Shown: positions 8,777-17,366, numbered from the stretch's first letter. The stretch is 64,000 bases of DNA from Leptotrichia wadei (GCF_007990445.1 NZ_AP019841.1:620001-684000), one strand, 5' to 3'. Numbers and translations: made by a program. The notes: generated from the letters alone by a model not told the origin.

Positions 8777-9370
8777 ATGAAAAAGAAAAGAGTTTTAACA
8801 TTGATCCTATTGTCATTTATAATGGTAACATCAACAATGAAAGCAGATTTTTGGTCAAAATTAAGAGATGCTCTTATAGGTGGTGATAATTATTCAAATT
8901 CAAGTTCAGAGGATAAAAATATTGTAGATGGTAAAATTTATAATCCAAAGGATAATAGAGAATATAGACTAGTTGAAAAAATGAAAGATGAAAGAGAAAA
9001 TTCTCAAAGTGACTATAGAAAATTTGAAAATTCATCAAGTAAAATTTTTTATTATGAATGTACAATAAATCCAAAAGATTTTTTATCAATAATAGGATTT
9101 AGGACTTTTTATGGATATGCTGATTTTCCTGTATATGAAATTAGTTCAGGAGTGGAAAAGTGTTATGAAAAGACGGAAAATGAATATAAAAAGGAAGTTT
9201 CTAAAAGGAAAATTTATATAGACAATAAATTGGCAAAATATATTTTAAAAAATGAAATTAATGTTCAAAAAATAGCAGTTTATGATGCAAAATTAAATGA
9301 TAGAGGCTATCCTTTGTTTAGTTCAAAAAATCCAAGAGTTTTGATAAATGATAAATTAGTATCTTATTAA
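8777..9370 (+). CDS. Small secreted protein of unknown function
   Basis: About 197 residues. ATG 8777 is preferred over 8768 because AGGAG (8763-8767) lies 9 nt upstream. A Lys-rich start and hydrophobic stretch (LTLILLSFIMVTSTMKA) make a clear Sec signal peptide; the mature part begins DFWSKLRDALIGG and is polar, with one Cys near the middle and one further on. I recognise no domain. It stands alone between the autotransporter and the convergent alcohol dehydrogenase and is followed by a bidirectional terminator. Confidence 0.7.
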   Translation: MKKKRVLTLILLSFIMVTSTMKADFWSKLRDALIGGDNYSNSSSEDKNIVDGKIYNPKDNREYRLVEKMKDERENSQSDYRKFENSSSKIFYYECTINPKDFLSIIGFRTFYGYADFPVYEISSGVEKCYEKTENEYKKEVSKRKIYIDNKLAKYILKNEINVQKIAVYDAKLNDRGYPLFSSKNPRVLINDKLVSY

Positions 9371-9400
9371 AATGATAAAAATTAAAAAGTAAAAAATAAG

Positions 9401-9440
9401 AAAAAATGTAACTAACAATTTGAGTTAATTACATTTTTTT
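9401..9440. terminator. Bidirectional intrinsic terminator
   Basis: AAAAAATGTAACTAAC pairs with GTTAATTACATTTTTT, flanked by A and T tracts, between two convergent genes. Confidence 0.8.
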
Positions 9441-9483
9441 ATTTATATAAATAAGTTAAAATTATAAATTAAGTTTAAGTAAA

Positions 9484-10527
9484 TTAATGTTTATGTCCGC
9501 AACAGCAAGAATGAGAATGCATATCAATTACCATACGTCCTTGAATTGTTCCTTCTTCCATTTCCTTAAAGATTTCAGGAGCTTCTTCAATAGTTCTAGT
9601 TTGAACTACTGGCACAACCAATCCTTCAGCTCCAAATTGGAATGCTTCTCTCAAGTCTTCTCTTGTTCCAACAAGCGATCCAATTACTTCAATACCGTCC
9701 AATACAGTTTTTACGATTGGCAAGTCCATAGTTTCTGATGGTAATCCAACAGCTACAACTTTTCCTGCAGCTCTTACTGAATCAACAGCTTGGTTAAATG
9801 CAACTTTTGATACAGCAGTAACTACAGCAATATGAGCTCCAATTCCGCTTAATTCTTTAATTTTTGCAACTGGATCTTCTTTTTTACCATTTATAACATA
9901 ATCTGCTCCAACTTCTTTAGCAAGTGCCAATTTATCATCATTAATATCAACAGCAATTACGTGAGTGTTAAACACTTTTTTAGCATATTGAACTGCCAAG
10001 TTTCCTAATCCTCCTACACCGTAAATTACTACCCATTGTCCTGGTTGAGGTTTTCCAACTTTTATAGCTTTATAAGTTGTAACTCCTGCACAAGTGATGC
10101 TGCTGGCTTGAACCGGATCCAGTCCTTCAGGCACTTTTACCGCATAATCAGCCGTAACGATACATTGTTCAGCCATTCCACCATCTGCAGAATATCCAGC
10201 ATTTATTACATCTCTACATAATGTTTCCTGTCCATTAATACAGTATTCACATCTTCCACATCCTTCAAAGAACCAGGCAATACTAACTCTATCTCCAGGT
10301 TTTAATGATGTCACACCTTCAGCAACTTCTCTTACAATCCCAATTCCTTCATGCCCTAAAACTCTTCCCGGAACTTTCCCAAAGTCACCATGAGCCACAT
10401 GCAGGTCAGTATGGCAAACACCGCAATATTCCACATCAACTAATGCTTCTCCGGCTTTTAGTCCTCTTAATTCTTTTTCTACAACTTCTACTCCAGTTCC
10501 TTCTTTATTAACTACTACTGCTTTCAT
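9484..10527 (-). CDS. adhP: Zinc-dependent alcohol dehydrogenase
   Basis: A 347-residue medium-chain dehydrogenase that interconverts primary alcohols and aldehydes with NAD(H), likely in fermentative ethanol metabolism. Catalytic zinc ligands: Cys in EYCGVCHTD (about 37), His in GHEGIG (about 59), Cys near 144 ([11 protein letters not shown]). Structural zinc: the four Cys of [18 protein letters not shown] site: [15 protein letters not shown]. It is very like AdhP/AdhT enzymes. Odd: the C-terminus ends in a His/Cys tail, [11 protein letters not shown], beyond the normal end, which looks metal-binding. Single-gene unit with a ribosome-binding site AAGGAAGGG-like upstream. Confidence 0.92.
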   Translation of the reverse strand: MKAVVVNKEGTGVEVVEKELRGLKAGEALVDVEYCGVCHTDLHVAHGDFGKVPGRVLGHEGIGIVREVAEGVTSLKPGDRVSIAWFFEGCGRCEYCINGQETLCRDVINAGYSADGGMAEQCIVTADYAVKVPEGLDPVQASSITCAGVTTYKAIKVGKPQPGQWVVIYGVGGLGNLAVQYAKKVFNTHVIAVDINDDKLALAKEVGADYVINGKKEDPVAKIKELSGIGAHIAVVTAVSKVAFNQAVDSVRAAGKVVAVGLPSETMDLPIVKTVLDGIEVIGSLVGTREDLREAFQFGAEGLVVPVVQTRTIEEAPEIFKEMEEGTIQGRMVIDMHSHSCCCGHKH

Positions 10528-10744
10528 TTAATTTCCCTTCCTTTTTACTTATTTTTATTTCTAAGTTCCTAAATTTTTAAATTTAGTTATATGAATATTT
10601 AATCATATGATATATTTATACCCTAAAAAATTTAAAAAGTCAAATTATTTTTCAATAAAATAGTTTGTCTTGCTTATTATTTAGATAAAAAATTTATTTT
10701 AATAAAATGTTATTAAAAAGATTTTTCAAATTTTTTAAAATTTA

Positions 10745-10773
10745 TTGACAATAGGTAGTTTGTTTGGTAGAAT
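10745..10773 (+). promoter_or_regulatory. Sigma-70-type promoter of the mgtE leader
   Basis: TTGACA (10745-10750), 17-nt spacer, TAGAAT (10768-10773). Predicted start is about 10780, giving an unusually long leader of about 285 nt before mgtE. Confidence 0.8.
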
Positions 10774-10779
10774 TTCTGT

Positions 10780-11066
10780 GAGCATAAGTTTTATTAGTTA
10801 TTTATCTTAATTTTTGTTTTGATTTTAGATATAGTAAAAATAACGGATATAAATATTTGGAATTTATGCTAATTTATTGTTTTGTGGAGGTGGATGTTTT
10901 GAACGAGGAAGTCCCGGAAGAGAGATTTAAAAATCTGAATAAATTAAAATTTACAAATTTATGCAAATACGGATAAAGGGAGTATCTTCGTTGCTGTTAT
11001 TCTCCTGATTTTTATTTGCATAAAAATTTAAAAAATTTGAGAATGCAAAAAAGAAAGGAGATAATG
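10780..11066 (+). promoter_or_regulatory. Structured mgtE leader, possible Mg-responsive control
   Basis: A long leader with several possible helices. AGCATAA (about 10781) can pair with TTATGCT (about 10864-10870). ATGCAAAT (about 10961-10968) can pair with ATTTGCAT (about 11015-11022), enclosing GGGAG/CTCC. The second hairpin overlaps the end of a small ORF (10899-10976) and precedes the mgtE ribosome-binding site, so ribosome position on the small ORF could change folding. I looked for the M-box (ykoK) consensus and did not find it. Confidence 0.5.
10899..10976 (+). CDS. Leader peptide upstream of mgtE, MgtL-like in logic
   Basis: A 25-codon ORF with TTG start at 10899 and GGAGGT 7 nt upstream, an excellent ribosome-binding site. 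The peptide starts with an acidic, Pro-containing block, NEEVPEER, and continues Lys/Asn-rich to ...CKYG. In enterobacteria, the leader MgtL ahead of mgtA begins with alternating acidic and Pro residues; these destabilise the ribosome at low magnesium and switch on the transporter. The same order (acidic/Pro start, basic tail, magnesium transporter next) is seen here. That it is translated and senses magnesium is inference. Confidence 0.55.
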   Translation: MNEEVPEERFKNLNKLKFTNLCKYG

Positions 11067-12413
11067 ATGGAAAACAACATTATTCAAAAACTTATAGATG
11101 AAAAAAAATATTTTGAAATTAGAAAATATTTAAATGATTTAAACATTGTGGAAGTTTCAGAACTGCTGAATCAGTTTGAGTCTTCTGAACTAATAATGAT
11201 TTTTCGGCTACTTTCCAAAAATAGGGCAGCCGATGTATTTTCATATCTGGACAGCGAACATCAGGAAATGATTATTAAGACAATGACAGATGTGGAAACT
11301 AAAAATATATTTGATGAGCTGTATTTTGACGATATTGTCGATATTATCGAAGAAATGCCGTCAAATGTAGTAAAAAAAATATTAAAGAATACCGATGCAA
11401 AAGACAGACACACAATAAATCTTTTGTTAAAATATCCAGATAATTCAGCTGGAAGTATCATGACAACTGAATATATGGACTTAAAAAAGGATATGACAGC
11501 TTCTTCTGCAATTTTTAAAATTAGGGATGTTATGGAAGATATGGCAAATGTCTATACCTGCTATGTGATTGATGAAGGTAGGAGGCTGGAAGGAGTAATT
11601 TCCCTAAAAGAGCTTATTACGAGCGAGGATGATGAGCCAATTCAAAATCTTATGAATAAAAATGTAATAAGTGTTCATGTAAATGATGATCAGGAAAAGG
11701 TTGCGGAAATAATAAAAAAATATAATCTTATCGTACTTCCTGTGACTGATGATGAAAATAGACTTTTAGGAATCATTACGATTGATGATGTAATGGATGT
11801 TGTGGAACAGGAAGCGACAGAGGATTTTCATAGAATGGCTGGGATTTCGCCTGTGGAGGAGTCTTATTTAAAAACAAGCGCCTTTACAATGGCAAGACAA
11901 AGAATTAGCTGGCTTATTGTGCTTATGATTTCTGCTACATTTACTGGAAGAATTATAAGCAAATATGAAGATGTGCTGCAGTCTGTAGTTATACTTTCTT
12001 CATTTATTCCAATGCTGATGGACACTGGAGGAAATGCAGGCGCACAGTCTTCGACAATTGTAGTCCGTGCTTTGGCATTGGGGGAAGTTGATACAAAAGA
12101 TACTTTTAAAATATTAAAAAAAGAATTTCTTATTTCATTTATAGTAGCTGTTGTTTTGGCGGCAATAAATTTTTTAAGAATTATAACTTTGACAAAAACA
12201 CCTTTAAATGTTGCAATGACAGTTTCAGTAACTTTAATTTTTGTAGTTATAATTTCTAAAATAATAGGTGCTTTTTTACCAGTTATCGCTAAAACTTTTA
12301 AAATGGATCCGGCAATAATGGCAGGGCCTTTAATAACAACGATTTTAGATGCGCTTACTCTTACTATTTACTTTAGATTTGCAACTATGTTTTTAAGTAA
12401 TGTTATAAAGTAA
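11067..12413 (+). CDS. mgtE: Magnesium transporter MgtE
   Basis: About 448 residues. Order: MgtE N-terminal superhelix (about 1-120, with AADVFSYLDSEHQEMII), a pair of CBS domains (about 120-250) that sense magnesium, the plug helix region, then five membrane segments with the pore region containing GGNAGAQSSTIVVRALALGEV and DPAIMAGPLITTILDALTL. These are signature MgtE sequences; the protein is a Mg2+-gated Mg2+ channel in the inner membrane. ATG 11067 (second of ATGATG) is chosen 6 nt after AAAGGAG. It follows a long leader with a small ORF and is followed by a paralogue. Confidence 0.95.
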   Translation: MENNIIQKLIDEKKYFEIRKYLNDLNIVEVSELLNQFESSELIMIFRLLSKNRAADVFSYLDSEHQEMIIKTMTDVETKNIFDELYFDDIVDIIEEMPSNVVKKILKNTDAKDRHTINLLLKYPDNSAGSIMTTEYMDLKKDMTASSAIFKIRDVMEDMANVYTCYVIDEGRRLEGVISLKELITSEDDEPIQNLMNKNVISVHVNDDQEKVAEIIKKYNLIVLPVTDDENRLLGIITIDDVMDVVEQEATEDFHRMAGISPVEESYLKTSAFTMARQRISWLIVLMISATFTGRIISKYEDVLQSVVILSSFIPMLMDTGGNAGAQSSTIVVRALALGEVDTKDTFKILKKEFLISFIVAVVLAAINFLRIITLTKTPLNVAMTVSVTLIFVVIISKIIGAFLPVIAKTFKMDPAIMAGPLITTILDALTLTIYFRFATMFLSNVIK

Positions 12414-12502
12414 ATATTTTTATAAAATTTAAGAATATAAAAATTGATTGTCTAATCGAAGTTATATGGCAACTAATATAAGAAAAATGAGGTGAGAAAA
12501 AA

Positions 12503-13852
12503 ATGAAAAAAATAAAAAGAATAATTGAAGATCTTTTGAAAGAAAAAAAATATTTTGAAATAAAAAAAGAATTAGATAAATTAAATGCAGTTGAAATTTC
12601 TGATGTGATAAATTTATTTAAACTGCCAGAGCTTGTAATAATGATTTTTAGACTTTTAAAAAAAGATAAAGCGGCGGATGTGTTTTCATATTTGGATAGT
12701 GAACATCAGGAAATGATTATTCACGCTTCAACTGATGTTGAAACACGGGAAATATTTGATGAACTGTATTTTGACGATATTGTTGACATTATCGAGGAAA
12801 TGCCGTCGGATATTGTAAAAAAAATCTTGAAAAATACGGATAGAAAAGATAGACATTTGATAAACCAGCTTCTAAAATATCCAGATAATTCAGCTGGAAG
12901 CATTATGACGACTGAATATGTGGATTTTCAGAAAAATATGACAGTTCAAGAGGCGATAGGACAGCTGAAAAAAACTGGGAAAGACAAGGAAAATATTTAT
13001 ACTTGCTATGTTACGGACAAAAACGGAAAATTGGAAGGCGTGCTTTCACTAAAGGAATTGATTTCTAAAAAGGACAGTGCTGTAATTGAAGATATTATGA
13101 ATACAAATTTTGTAAGTGTAAATACACATGATGATCAGGAAAAAGTTGCAGATTTATTTAAAAAGTACGATTTTATCGTTATGCCAGTTGTTGACCATGA
13201 AAATAGGCTTTTGGGAATAATTACGGTGGATGATGTTTTGGATGTTGTGGATCAGGAAGTTACGGAAGATTTTCACAAAATGGCTGGAATTACTTCACCT
13301 ACCGATGATTCCTATTTAAAAACAAGCATCTTTACGATGGCAAAGCAAAGAATTGGGTGGCTTGCAGTTCTTATGATTTCCGACACAATTTCTGGAAATA
13401 TAATACAAGGTTATGAAAAAGTTCTGGCAAAGTCAATAATTTTAACGGCATTTATTCCAATGCTTATGTCAAGCGGAGGAAATGTTGGTTCACAATCTTC
13501 AACGGTTGTAATCCGTTCACTTGCACTTGGGGAAATTTCTCCAAAAGATGCCTTTAAAGTAATAAAAAAAGAATTTTCAATTGGAATAATGGTTTCAATA
13601 GTTTTGGCGCTGTTAAATTTTATAAGACTTATAACGCTTGAAAAAACTAATTTTGTAATTGCTTTTGTCGTTTCATTGACGCTTGTATTTACAGTAATTG
13701 TATCAAAACTGGTTGGAGCACTGCTTCCGCTTGGAGCAAAAATTGTGAAGGCCGATCCAGCAGTTATGGCAACCCCTTTGATAACAACAATTTCAGATGC
13801 TGTGACACTTGTAATTTATTTTAATTTTGCAGCGATGTTCTTAAAACTTTAA
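12503..13852 (+). CDS. mgtE: Magnesium transporter MgtE, second paralogue
   Basis: A 449-residue protein colinear with the preceding MgtE: N-terminal domain, CBS pair, and membrane domain with GGNVGSQSSTVVIRSLALGEI and DPAVMATPLITTISDAVTL. The two differ throughout, so this is an old tandem duplication and not a recent one. It starts 89 nt after its neighbour, with GAGGTGA 6 nt before the ATG, and has no comparable structured leader. It probably shares the upstream transcript. The GGNAGAQSS of the first copy reads GGNVGSQSS here, so the pore-lining region is slightly altered. Confidence 0.93.
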   Translation: MKKIKRIIEDLLKEKKYFEIKKELDKLNAVEISDVINLFKLPELVIMIFRLLKKDKAADVFSYLDSEHQEMIIHASTDVETREIFDELYFDDIVDIIEEMPSDIVKKILKNTDRKDRHLINQLLKYPDNSAGSIMTTEYVDFQKNMTVQEAIGQLKKTGKDKENIYTCYVTDKNGKLEGVLSLKELISKKDSAVIEDIMNTNFVSVNTHDDQEKVADLFKKYDFIVMPVVDHENRLLGIITVDDVLDVVDQEVTEDFHKMAGITSPTDDSYLKTSIFTMAKQRIGWLAVLMISDTISGNIIQGYEKVLAKSIILTAFIPMLMSSGGNVGSQSSTVVIRSLALGEISPKDAFKVIKKEFSIGIMVSIVLALLNFIRLITLEKTNFVIAFVVSLTLVFTVIVSKLVGALLPLGAKIVKADPAVMATPLITTISDAVTLVIYFNFAAMFLKL

Positions 13853-13964
13853 CAAAAGATAAATGAGAGCAGTTTATAAGTAATGTAAATCTAATGAAAT
13901 ACTGGAAATATCTTTATATATTTATGGTATAATATAATAAACTTTTAGGAAGGAAAATAATTTT

Positions 13965-14495
13965 ATGAAGGCTAAAATATTAATTTTATTAAGCATGCTT
14001 CTATTTGTAGTAAGTTGTGGAACTCATCCGGCGCAAAAGGAATTTGAGAGACAAATGAAAGTAATACAGTCGGGAAATTTATCAAAATTTGGCAAGGCAA
14101 GTGGAGATGTAACGGTTATTTTAGATCAATTTAGTAAAATGTATGGCGAAGGAATGAAAAAAATAACCTACAAAATTAACAAAGTTGAGGCAAAAGGGGA
14201 TACAGCTACAATTAATGTTACTGTAAAATCTCCTGATTTAACACCTTATATGTCAGAACTTCAAAATAGAATGTCTGAAAAACTTTCAAAGGCTATGCCA
14301 AAAAATAACGAAGAACTGCAAAATCAAATATCAGAACTTGGAAAAGAATTTTTTAATGAAAAATTTAATAGCAAGGATTTGAAATATACAGAAAAAACTT
14401 TGGATGTTAAGTATGTAAAAAATGGAAAAGATTGGGAAATGAGCGATGAAAATGAAGAATTTTTCAAAATCTTAACTTTTGGGCTTATGAACTAG
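13965..14495 (+). CDS. Lipoprotein, DUF4878/DUF5105-like
   Basis: A 176-residue predicted lipoprotein: signal MKAKILILLSMLLFVVSC with lipobox VVSC, Cys 18. The mature part starts with a short helix containing the cargo-like KEFERQMKVIQSGNLSKF and has alternating beta-strand patterns (TYKINKVEAKGDTATINVTV), as in small NTF2-like or DUF5105 lipoproteins. An extended -10 (TGGTATAAT, 13925-13933) lies just upstream, so it is probably its own unit. Function unknown. Confidence 0.75.
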   Translation: MKAKILILLSMLLFVVSCGTHPAQKEFERQMKVIQSGNLSKFGKASGDVTVILDQFSKMYGEGMKKITYKINKVEAKGDTATINVTVKSPDLTPYMSELQNRMSEKLSKAMPKNNEELQNQISELGKEFFNEKFNSKDLKYTEKTLDVKYVKNGKDWEMSDENEEFFKILTFGLMN

Positions 14496-14504
14496 TTTAT
14501 ACTA

Positions 14505-14570
14505 TTTCCCATTAAAATAATAGAGTTGTTATAATTTCTACTATGCAAGAGGTCGAGGCTCCTTGTCAGG
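14505..14570 (+). repeat. Dispersed ~65-bp repeat, copy A
   Basis: CTATTTCCCATT near the start and a palindromic end GCAAGAGGTCGAGGCTCCTTG. The inverse complement of 15957-16020 carries the same two blocks (GCTATTTCCCATTTAAA ... TTTGCAAGGGG) in the same order with similar spacing. Confidence 0.5.
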
Positions 14571-14610
14571 AAATAAATAAAATATAATTTCTGGATTTAG
14601 TATTGAATAA

Positions 14611-14652
14611 AAAAGAAGAAGTTACTTTGAATTTAGATAACTTCTTTTTTTT
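14611..14652. terminator. Bidirectional intrinsic terminator
   Basis: AAAAGAAGAAGTTA pairs with TAACTTCTTTTTTTT. It lies between the convergent lipoprotein gene and the minus-strand pair. Confidence 0.8.
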
Positions 14653-14664
14653 GAAAATAAATTT

Positions 14665-14708
14665 TTTAGCAAGGGTCATGCTGTTTTCCATTTAAATAGT
14701 GGATAATT
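14665..14708. repeat. Partial copy of the dispersed repeat
   Basis: AGCAAGGGTCATGCTG followed by TTTTCCATTTAAATAGTGG resembles both blocks of the repeat at 14505 and 15957, but the order and spacing are compressed and the second palindrome arm is missing. Confidence 0.35.
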
Positions 14709-14722
14709 GTGAATTTCAAAAT

Positions 14723-15169
14723 TTAAAGGCTGTTAAATATTGTAAATTCTCTAAGTTCATTTTCTTTGAGTGTATCTGGATGCTTTCTAAATTGAATTTT
14801 TCCAAAAGATTCTGTTATGTCAAATTCTGATATAAGATATATATGTAGTTCAAATTTTGTCTGCGTGCTGCAAATCCAGATTGTTCCTTTGGATGAATCT
14901 GTAAAAGCGTAACCGATATTGCTGCTTCTCTTCCATTTGAAAATGTGGTTTTTTGGAACTGGAAGTTTTGACATTCTTCGGTTAAGTTCCTTGCTAACTA
15001 TATTTTCACAGGCATCAGTGCCAAAAACTATAAAAGATGAAATTACAAAACAGATACCAATAACAAATATTCCGAGTTTTAAAAGAATTAGTGTTAATAT
15101 ACAGGCTAAAAAAATTAGAACTCTTGCTGTATAAGCTAATTTTATATATTTGTAATTTTTTATAATCAT
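14723..15169 (-). CDS. Small membrane protein of unknown function
   Basis: A 148-residue protein with two close hydrophobic segments near the N-terminus (ARVLIFLACILTLILLKLG and IFVIGICFVISSFIVFG) and a soluble C-terminal domain of about 90 residues with beta-like pattern (GTIWICSTQTKFELHIYLI). No known domain recognised. Its start overlaps the stop of the upstream J-domain gene by 4 nt, so the two are translationally coupled and likely act together. Confidence 0.7.
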   Translation of the reverse strand: MIIKNYKYIKLAYTARVLIFLACILTLILLKLGIFVIGICFVISSFIVFGTDACENIVSKELNRRMSKLPVPKNHIFKWKRSSNIGYAFTDSSKGTIWICSTQTKFELHIYLISEFDITESFGKIQFRKHPDTLKENELREFTIFNSL

Positions 15170-15912
15170 TGTCCTTTTCTCCTTTGCATTAGATAATATT
15201 CCAGCTGGTTATCTAAAAATTCCTTTATATCATTTAATTTTTGAGTTTTAGCATTAGCATCTGGATCTGAATTTCTATCTGGATGCACTTTAATTATTTC
15301 CTTTTTATATGCCTTTTTTATTATGTCTTCATTTATTTCTCCATTTTTATCAATTTTCAAAATATCTAGATATTCTTCAAATTTCTGGATAATTCCTCCA
15401 TCATTTGTGCTTTGGTAATCAAAATTTGAATAGCCGTTATTTTTCCTTTCATACTGCTCCCTTGAGTATTCCTGTTGATGTCTATAGTATGAGTATTCTT
15501 GGGATTTTTCTTTCCAGTACTGTTTTTCCCTGTCCTGCTGCTTCTGATATTCTTCCTGAGCTTTTCTTCTTCTTTCGTATTCTTGATCCCTTGCGCTTTC
15601 AAACCATTGCTCATATTTTTTGTAAATTTTTTTATTTTCTCCTCTTTCATTCAGAAGAATTCCTAAAATAAAATTCAAAAATTCTGGAATGGCTTTAAAA
15701 ATCAGAAAAACTGCACAAGCAATTAGAACGTAAATAAGAACACCTAAGAGCCAGCTCCAGTTTCCAGCAAAAATAAAAGCAAGAAGAGCAAAAAATACTA
15801 AAATTGGCAATATCGTGTAAAATCCTATAGCCATTATTGTCAATGAAATTAAACTGCATAATTCAGCAATTTCACTTAATACAAACTGTATTAATCTTAT
15901 TAAGGTTTTCAC
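15166..15912 (-). CDS. Membrane-anchored J-domain protein
   Basis: A 248-residue protein. N-terminal part: three or so membrane segments (about 10-85). Middle: a long charged, Gln/Glu/Arg/Tyr-rich helical or disordered linker (about 95-170). C-terminal: a J domain (about 185-245) with EYLDILKIDKNGEINEDIIK and the HPD motif in VHPDRNSDPDA, the part that stimulates Hsp70 (DnaK) ATPase. Having the J domain last, behind a membrane anchor, is unlike DnaJ. It probably recruits DnaK to the membrane. Coupled (ATGA) to the downstream small membrane protein. Confidence 0.85.
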   Translation of the reverse strand: MKTLIRLIQFVLSEIAELCSLISLTIMAIGFYTILPILVFFALLAFIFAGNWSWLLGVLIYVLIACAVFLIFKAIPEFLNFILGILLNERGENKKIYKKYEQWFESARDQEYERRRKAQEEYQKQQDREKQYWKEKSQEYSYYRHQQEYSREQYERKNNGYSNFDYQSTNDGGIIQKFEEYLDILKIDKNGEINEDIIKKAYKKEIIKVHPDRNSDPDANAKTQKLNDIKEFLDNQLEYYLMQRRKGQ

Positions 15913-15956
15913 TATTTTCCTCCTTTTTAGAATTTAAATCCTGTTTAAAAAATTTA

Positions 15957-16035
15957 AGCAAGAGATCTTTACCCCTTGCAAAGAAATTCATAGCTATTTG
16001 CTGTTTAAATGGGAAATAGCATTAAACAGTATTTA
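15957..16035 (-). repeat. Dispersed ~65-bp repeat, copy B (inverted)
   Basis: On the plus strand it starts with the palindrome AGCAAGAGATCTTTACCCCTTGC (15957-15979) and continues to GTTTAAATGGGAAATAGC. Read on the minus strand it matches copy A at 14505-14570. It lies just upstream of the J-domain gene. Confidence 0.5.
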
Positions 16036-16151
16036 TTTAGCAAAAATTCAAAATTTCCTATTTCAAATAAAAAATTCTTAAATTAATAGTATTTTACTCA
16101 ATTATAAGGTAGATGTCAACTTTTTATATCTTTTATAAATACGATAAAAAA

Positions 16152-16296
16152 ATGGGGCTGTTTCACAAAATAAATAAAATTCCTAAATCATAAATCTATA
16201 TTTATGGAATCAATAAAAATAATATCTATTGATTTTTAAAATATATAATATTTATGTTAGTAAAATTATTTTTGAATTATGAGACAGCCTCACCAT
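16152..16296. repeat. MITE-like element with terminal inverted repeats
   Basis: Left TGGGGCTGTTTCACAAAAT and right ATTATGAGACAGCCTCA are imperfect inverted repeats around about 110 bases of AT-rich non-coding DNA. The same end, TTTTGAGACAGCCCC, occurs at 27021-27035 beside the IS91-like gene. It could be a small non-autonomous element or a large hairpin terminator after trxB; the conserved ends favour the former. Confidence 0.45.
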
Positions 16297-16329
16297 ATAC
16301 TAAACTATGAATTTATTATAAATTTTTTT

Positions 16330-16353
16330 AGCAAGAGGTCTTGACCCCTTGTT
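16330..16353. repeat. Short palindromic repeat
   Basis: AGCAAGAGGTCTTGACCCCTTG, a near-perfect palindrome of the family also seen at 15957, 33787 and 63095. Confidence 0.5.
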
Positions 16354-16382
16354 AGTAGCTAATTAAAGTAAATGCAATAAAA

Positions 16383-17366
16383 TTAATATTTTGTAATTAA
16401 ATAGTCAAATGCGCTAAGCGCCGCCTTTGCTCCTTCTCCCATTGCAATGATTATTTGTTTTTGCTTGATATTTGTAACATCTCCTGCTGCGAAGATTCCA
16501 GCTGCGGAAGTTGAGTTGTTTTCAGGGTTGATTACGATTTCTCCAATTTTGTTTGTTTCAACTAAATCTTTTACGACTTCACTTCTAGGTGATAATCCCA
16601 CTTCTACAAACATTCCTTCCACATTTAATGTTTTTTCTTCTTCAGTTTCTCTGTTTTTGTAGATGATATTTTCTACAAATTCATTTCCGTTTACTTTAGT
16701 AGTTGCAGAATTTAAAATTACTTTTATGTTTGATTGCTCAGCCAATTTTTCCTGTAAAACTTTATCAGCCTTTAATTCAGGCATAAATTCGATTAATGTA
16801 ACTGATTTTGCAATTCCAGATAGGTCAAGAGCCGCTTCAACACCTGAATTTCCACCACCAATTACAGCAACATCCAGTCCTTTGTAGAAAGGCCCGTCAC
16901 AAGTTGAGCAGTAATGTACCCCTTTCCCAACATATTCGGCTTCTCCTGGAATATTAAGACTTCTTGGTTTTGCTCCAGTTGCTATAATAACAGTTTTCGA
17001 TTTATAACTTTTTCCATCATCAGTTACTAAAATTTTATCTTTTCCATCTTCCTTTATTTCTTTTACCAAATGTCCTTCTTTAAATGCAACTTCGTATTCC
17101 TTCAGATGTTTTTCCAAAGTTTGGGCAAATTTAGCTCCAGTAGTCGAAATAGTTCCAATAATATTTTCAATTTCATTTGTATCAAGAACTTGTCCTCCGA
17201 TTTTCACACCAATCATCGCCACATTAAGCCCTTTTCTAGCTGCATAGATTGCCGCTGAGACAGCTGCAGGTCCAGAACCCACTACAGTTACATCATAAAG
17301 TTTATTTTCATCAATTTTTGCCAGTTTCCCTTCATCTAAAGCCCCAAGATTTAAGCTAAAATCCAT
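16383..17366 (-). CDS. trxB: Thioredoxin reductase
   Basis: A 327-residue flavoprotein that passes electrons from NADPH through FAD to thioredoxin. FAD site VVGSGPAAVSAAIYAARKG (about 28-46), redox-active disulfide YCSTCDGPF (about 150), NADPH site VIGGGNSGVEAALDL, and the C-terminal FAD motif GIFAAGDVTN. The active-site pair is CSTC, where CATC is commoner. An N-terminal extension of about 22 residues precedes the Rossmann fold. Monocistronic on the minus strand with a ribosome-binding site GGAGGT just upstream. Confidence 0.92.
   Translation of the reverse strand: MDFSLNLGALDEGKLAKIDENKLYDVTVVGSGPAAVSAAIYAARKGLNVAMIGVKIGGQVLDTNEIENIIGTISTTGAKFAQTLEKHLKEYEVAFKEGHLVKEIKEDGKDKILVTDDGKSYKSKTVIIATGAKPRSLNIPGEAEYVGKGVHYCSTCDGPFYKGLDVAVIGGGNSGVEAALDLSGIAKSVTLIEFMPELKADKVLQEKLAEQSNIKVILNSATTKVNGNEFVENIIYKNRETEEEKTLNVEGMFVEVGLSPRSEVVKDLVETNKIGEIVINPENNSTSAAGIFAAGDVTNIKQKQIIIAMGEGAKAALSAFDYLITKY

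Noticed and set aside
10780-11063. M-box (ykoK) or yybP-ykoY riboswitch before mgtE
   Set aside because: The invariant core sequences of these families were not found; only general hairpins and AAAGGGAGTA-like similarity, which is too weak.
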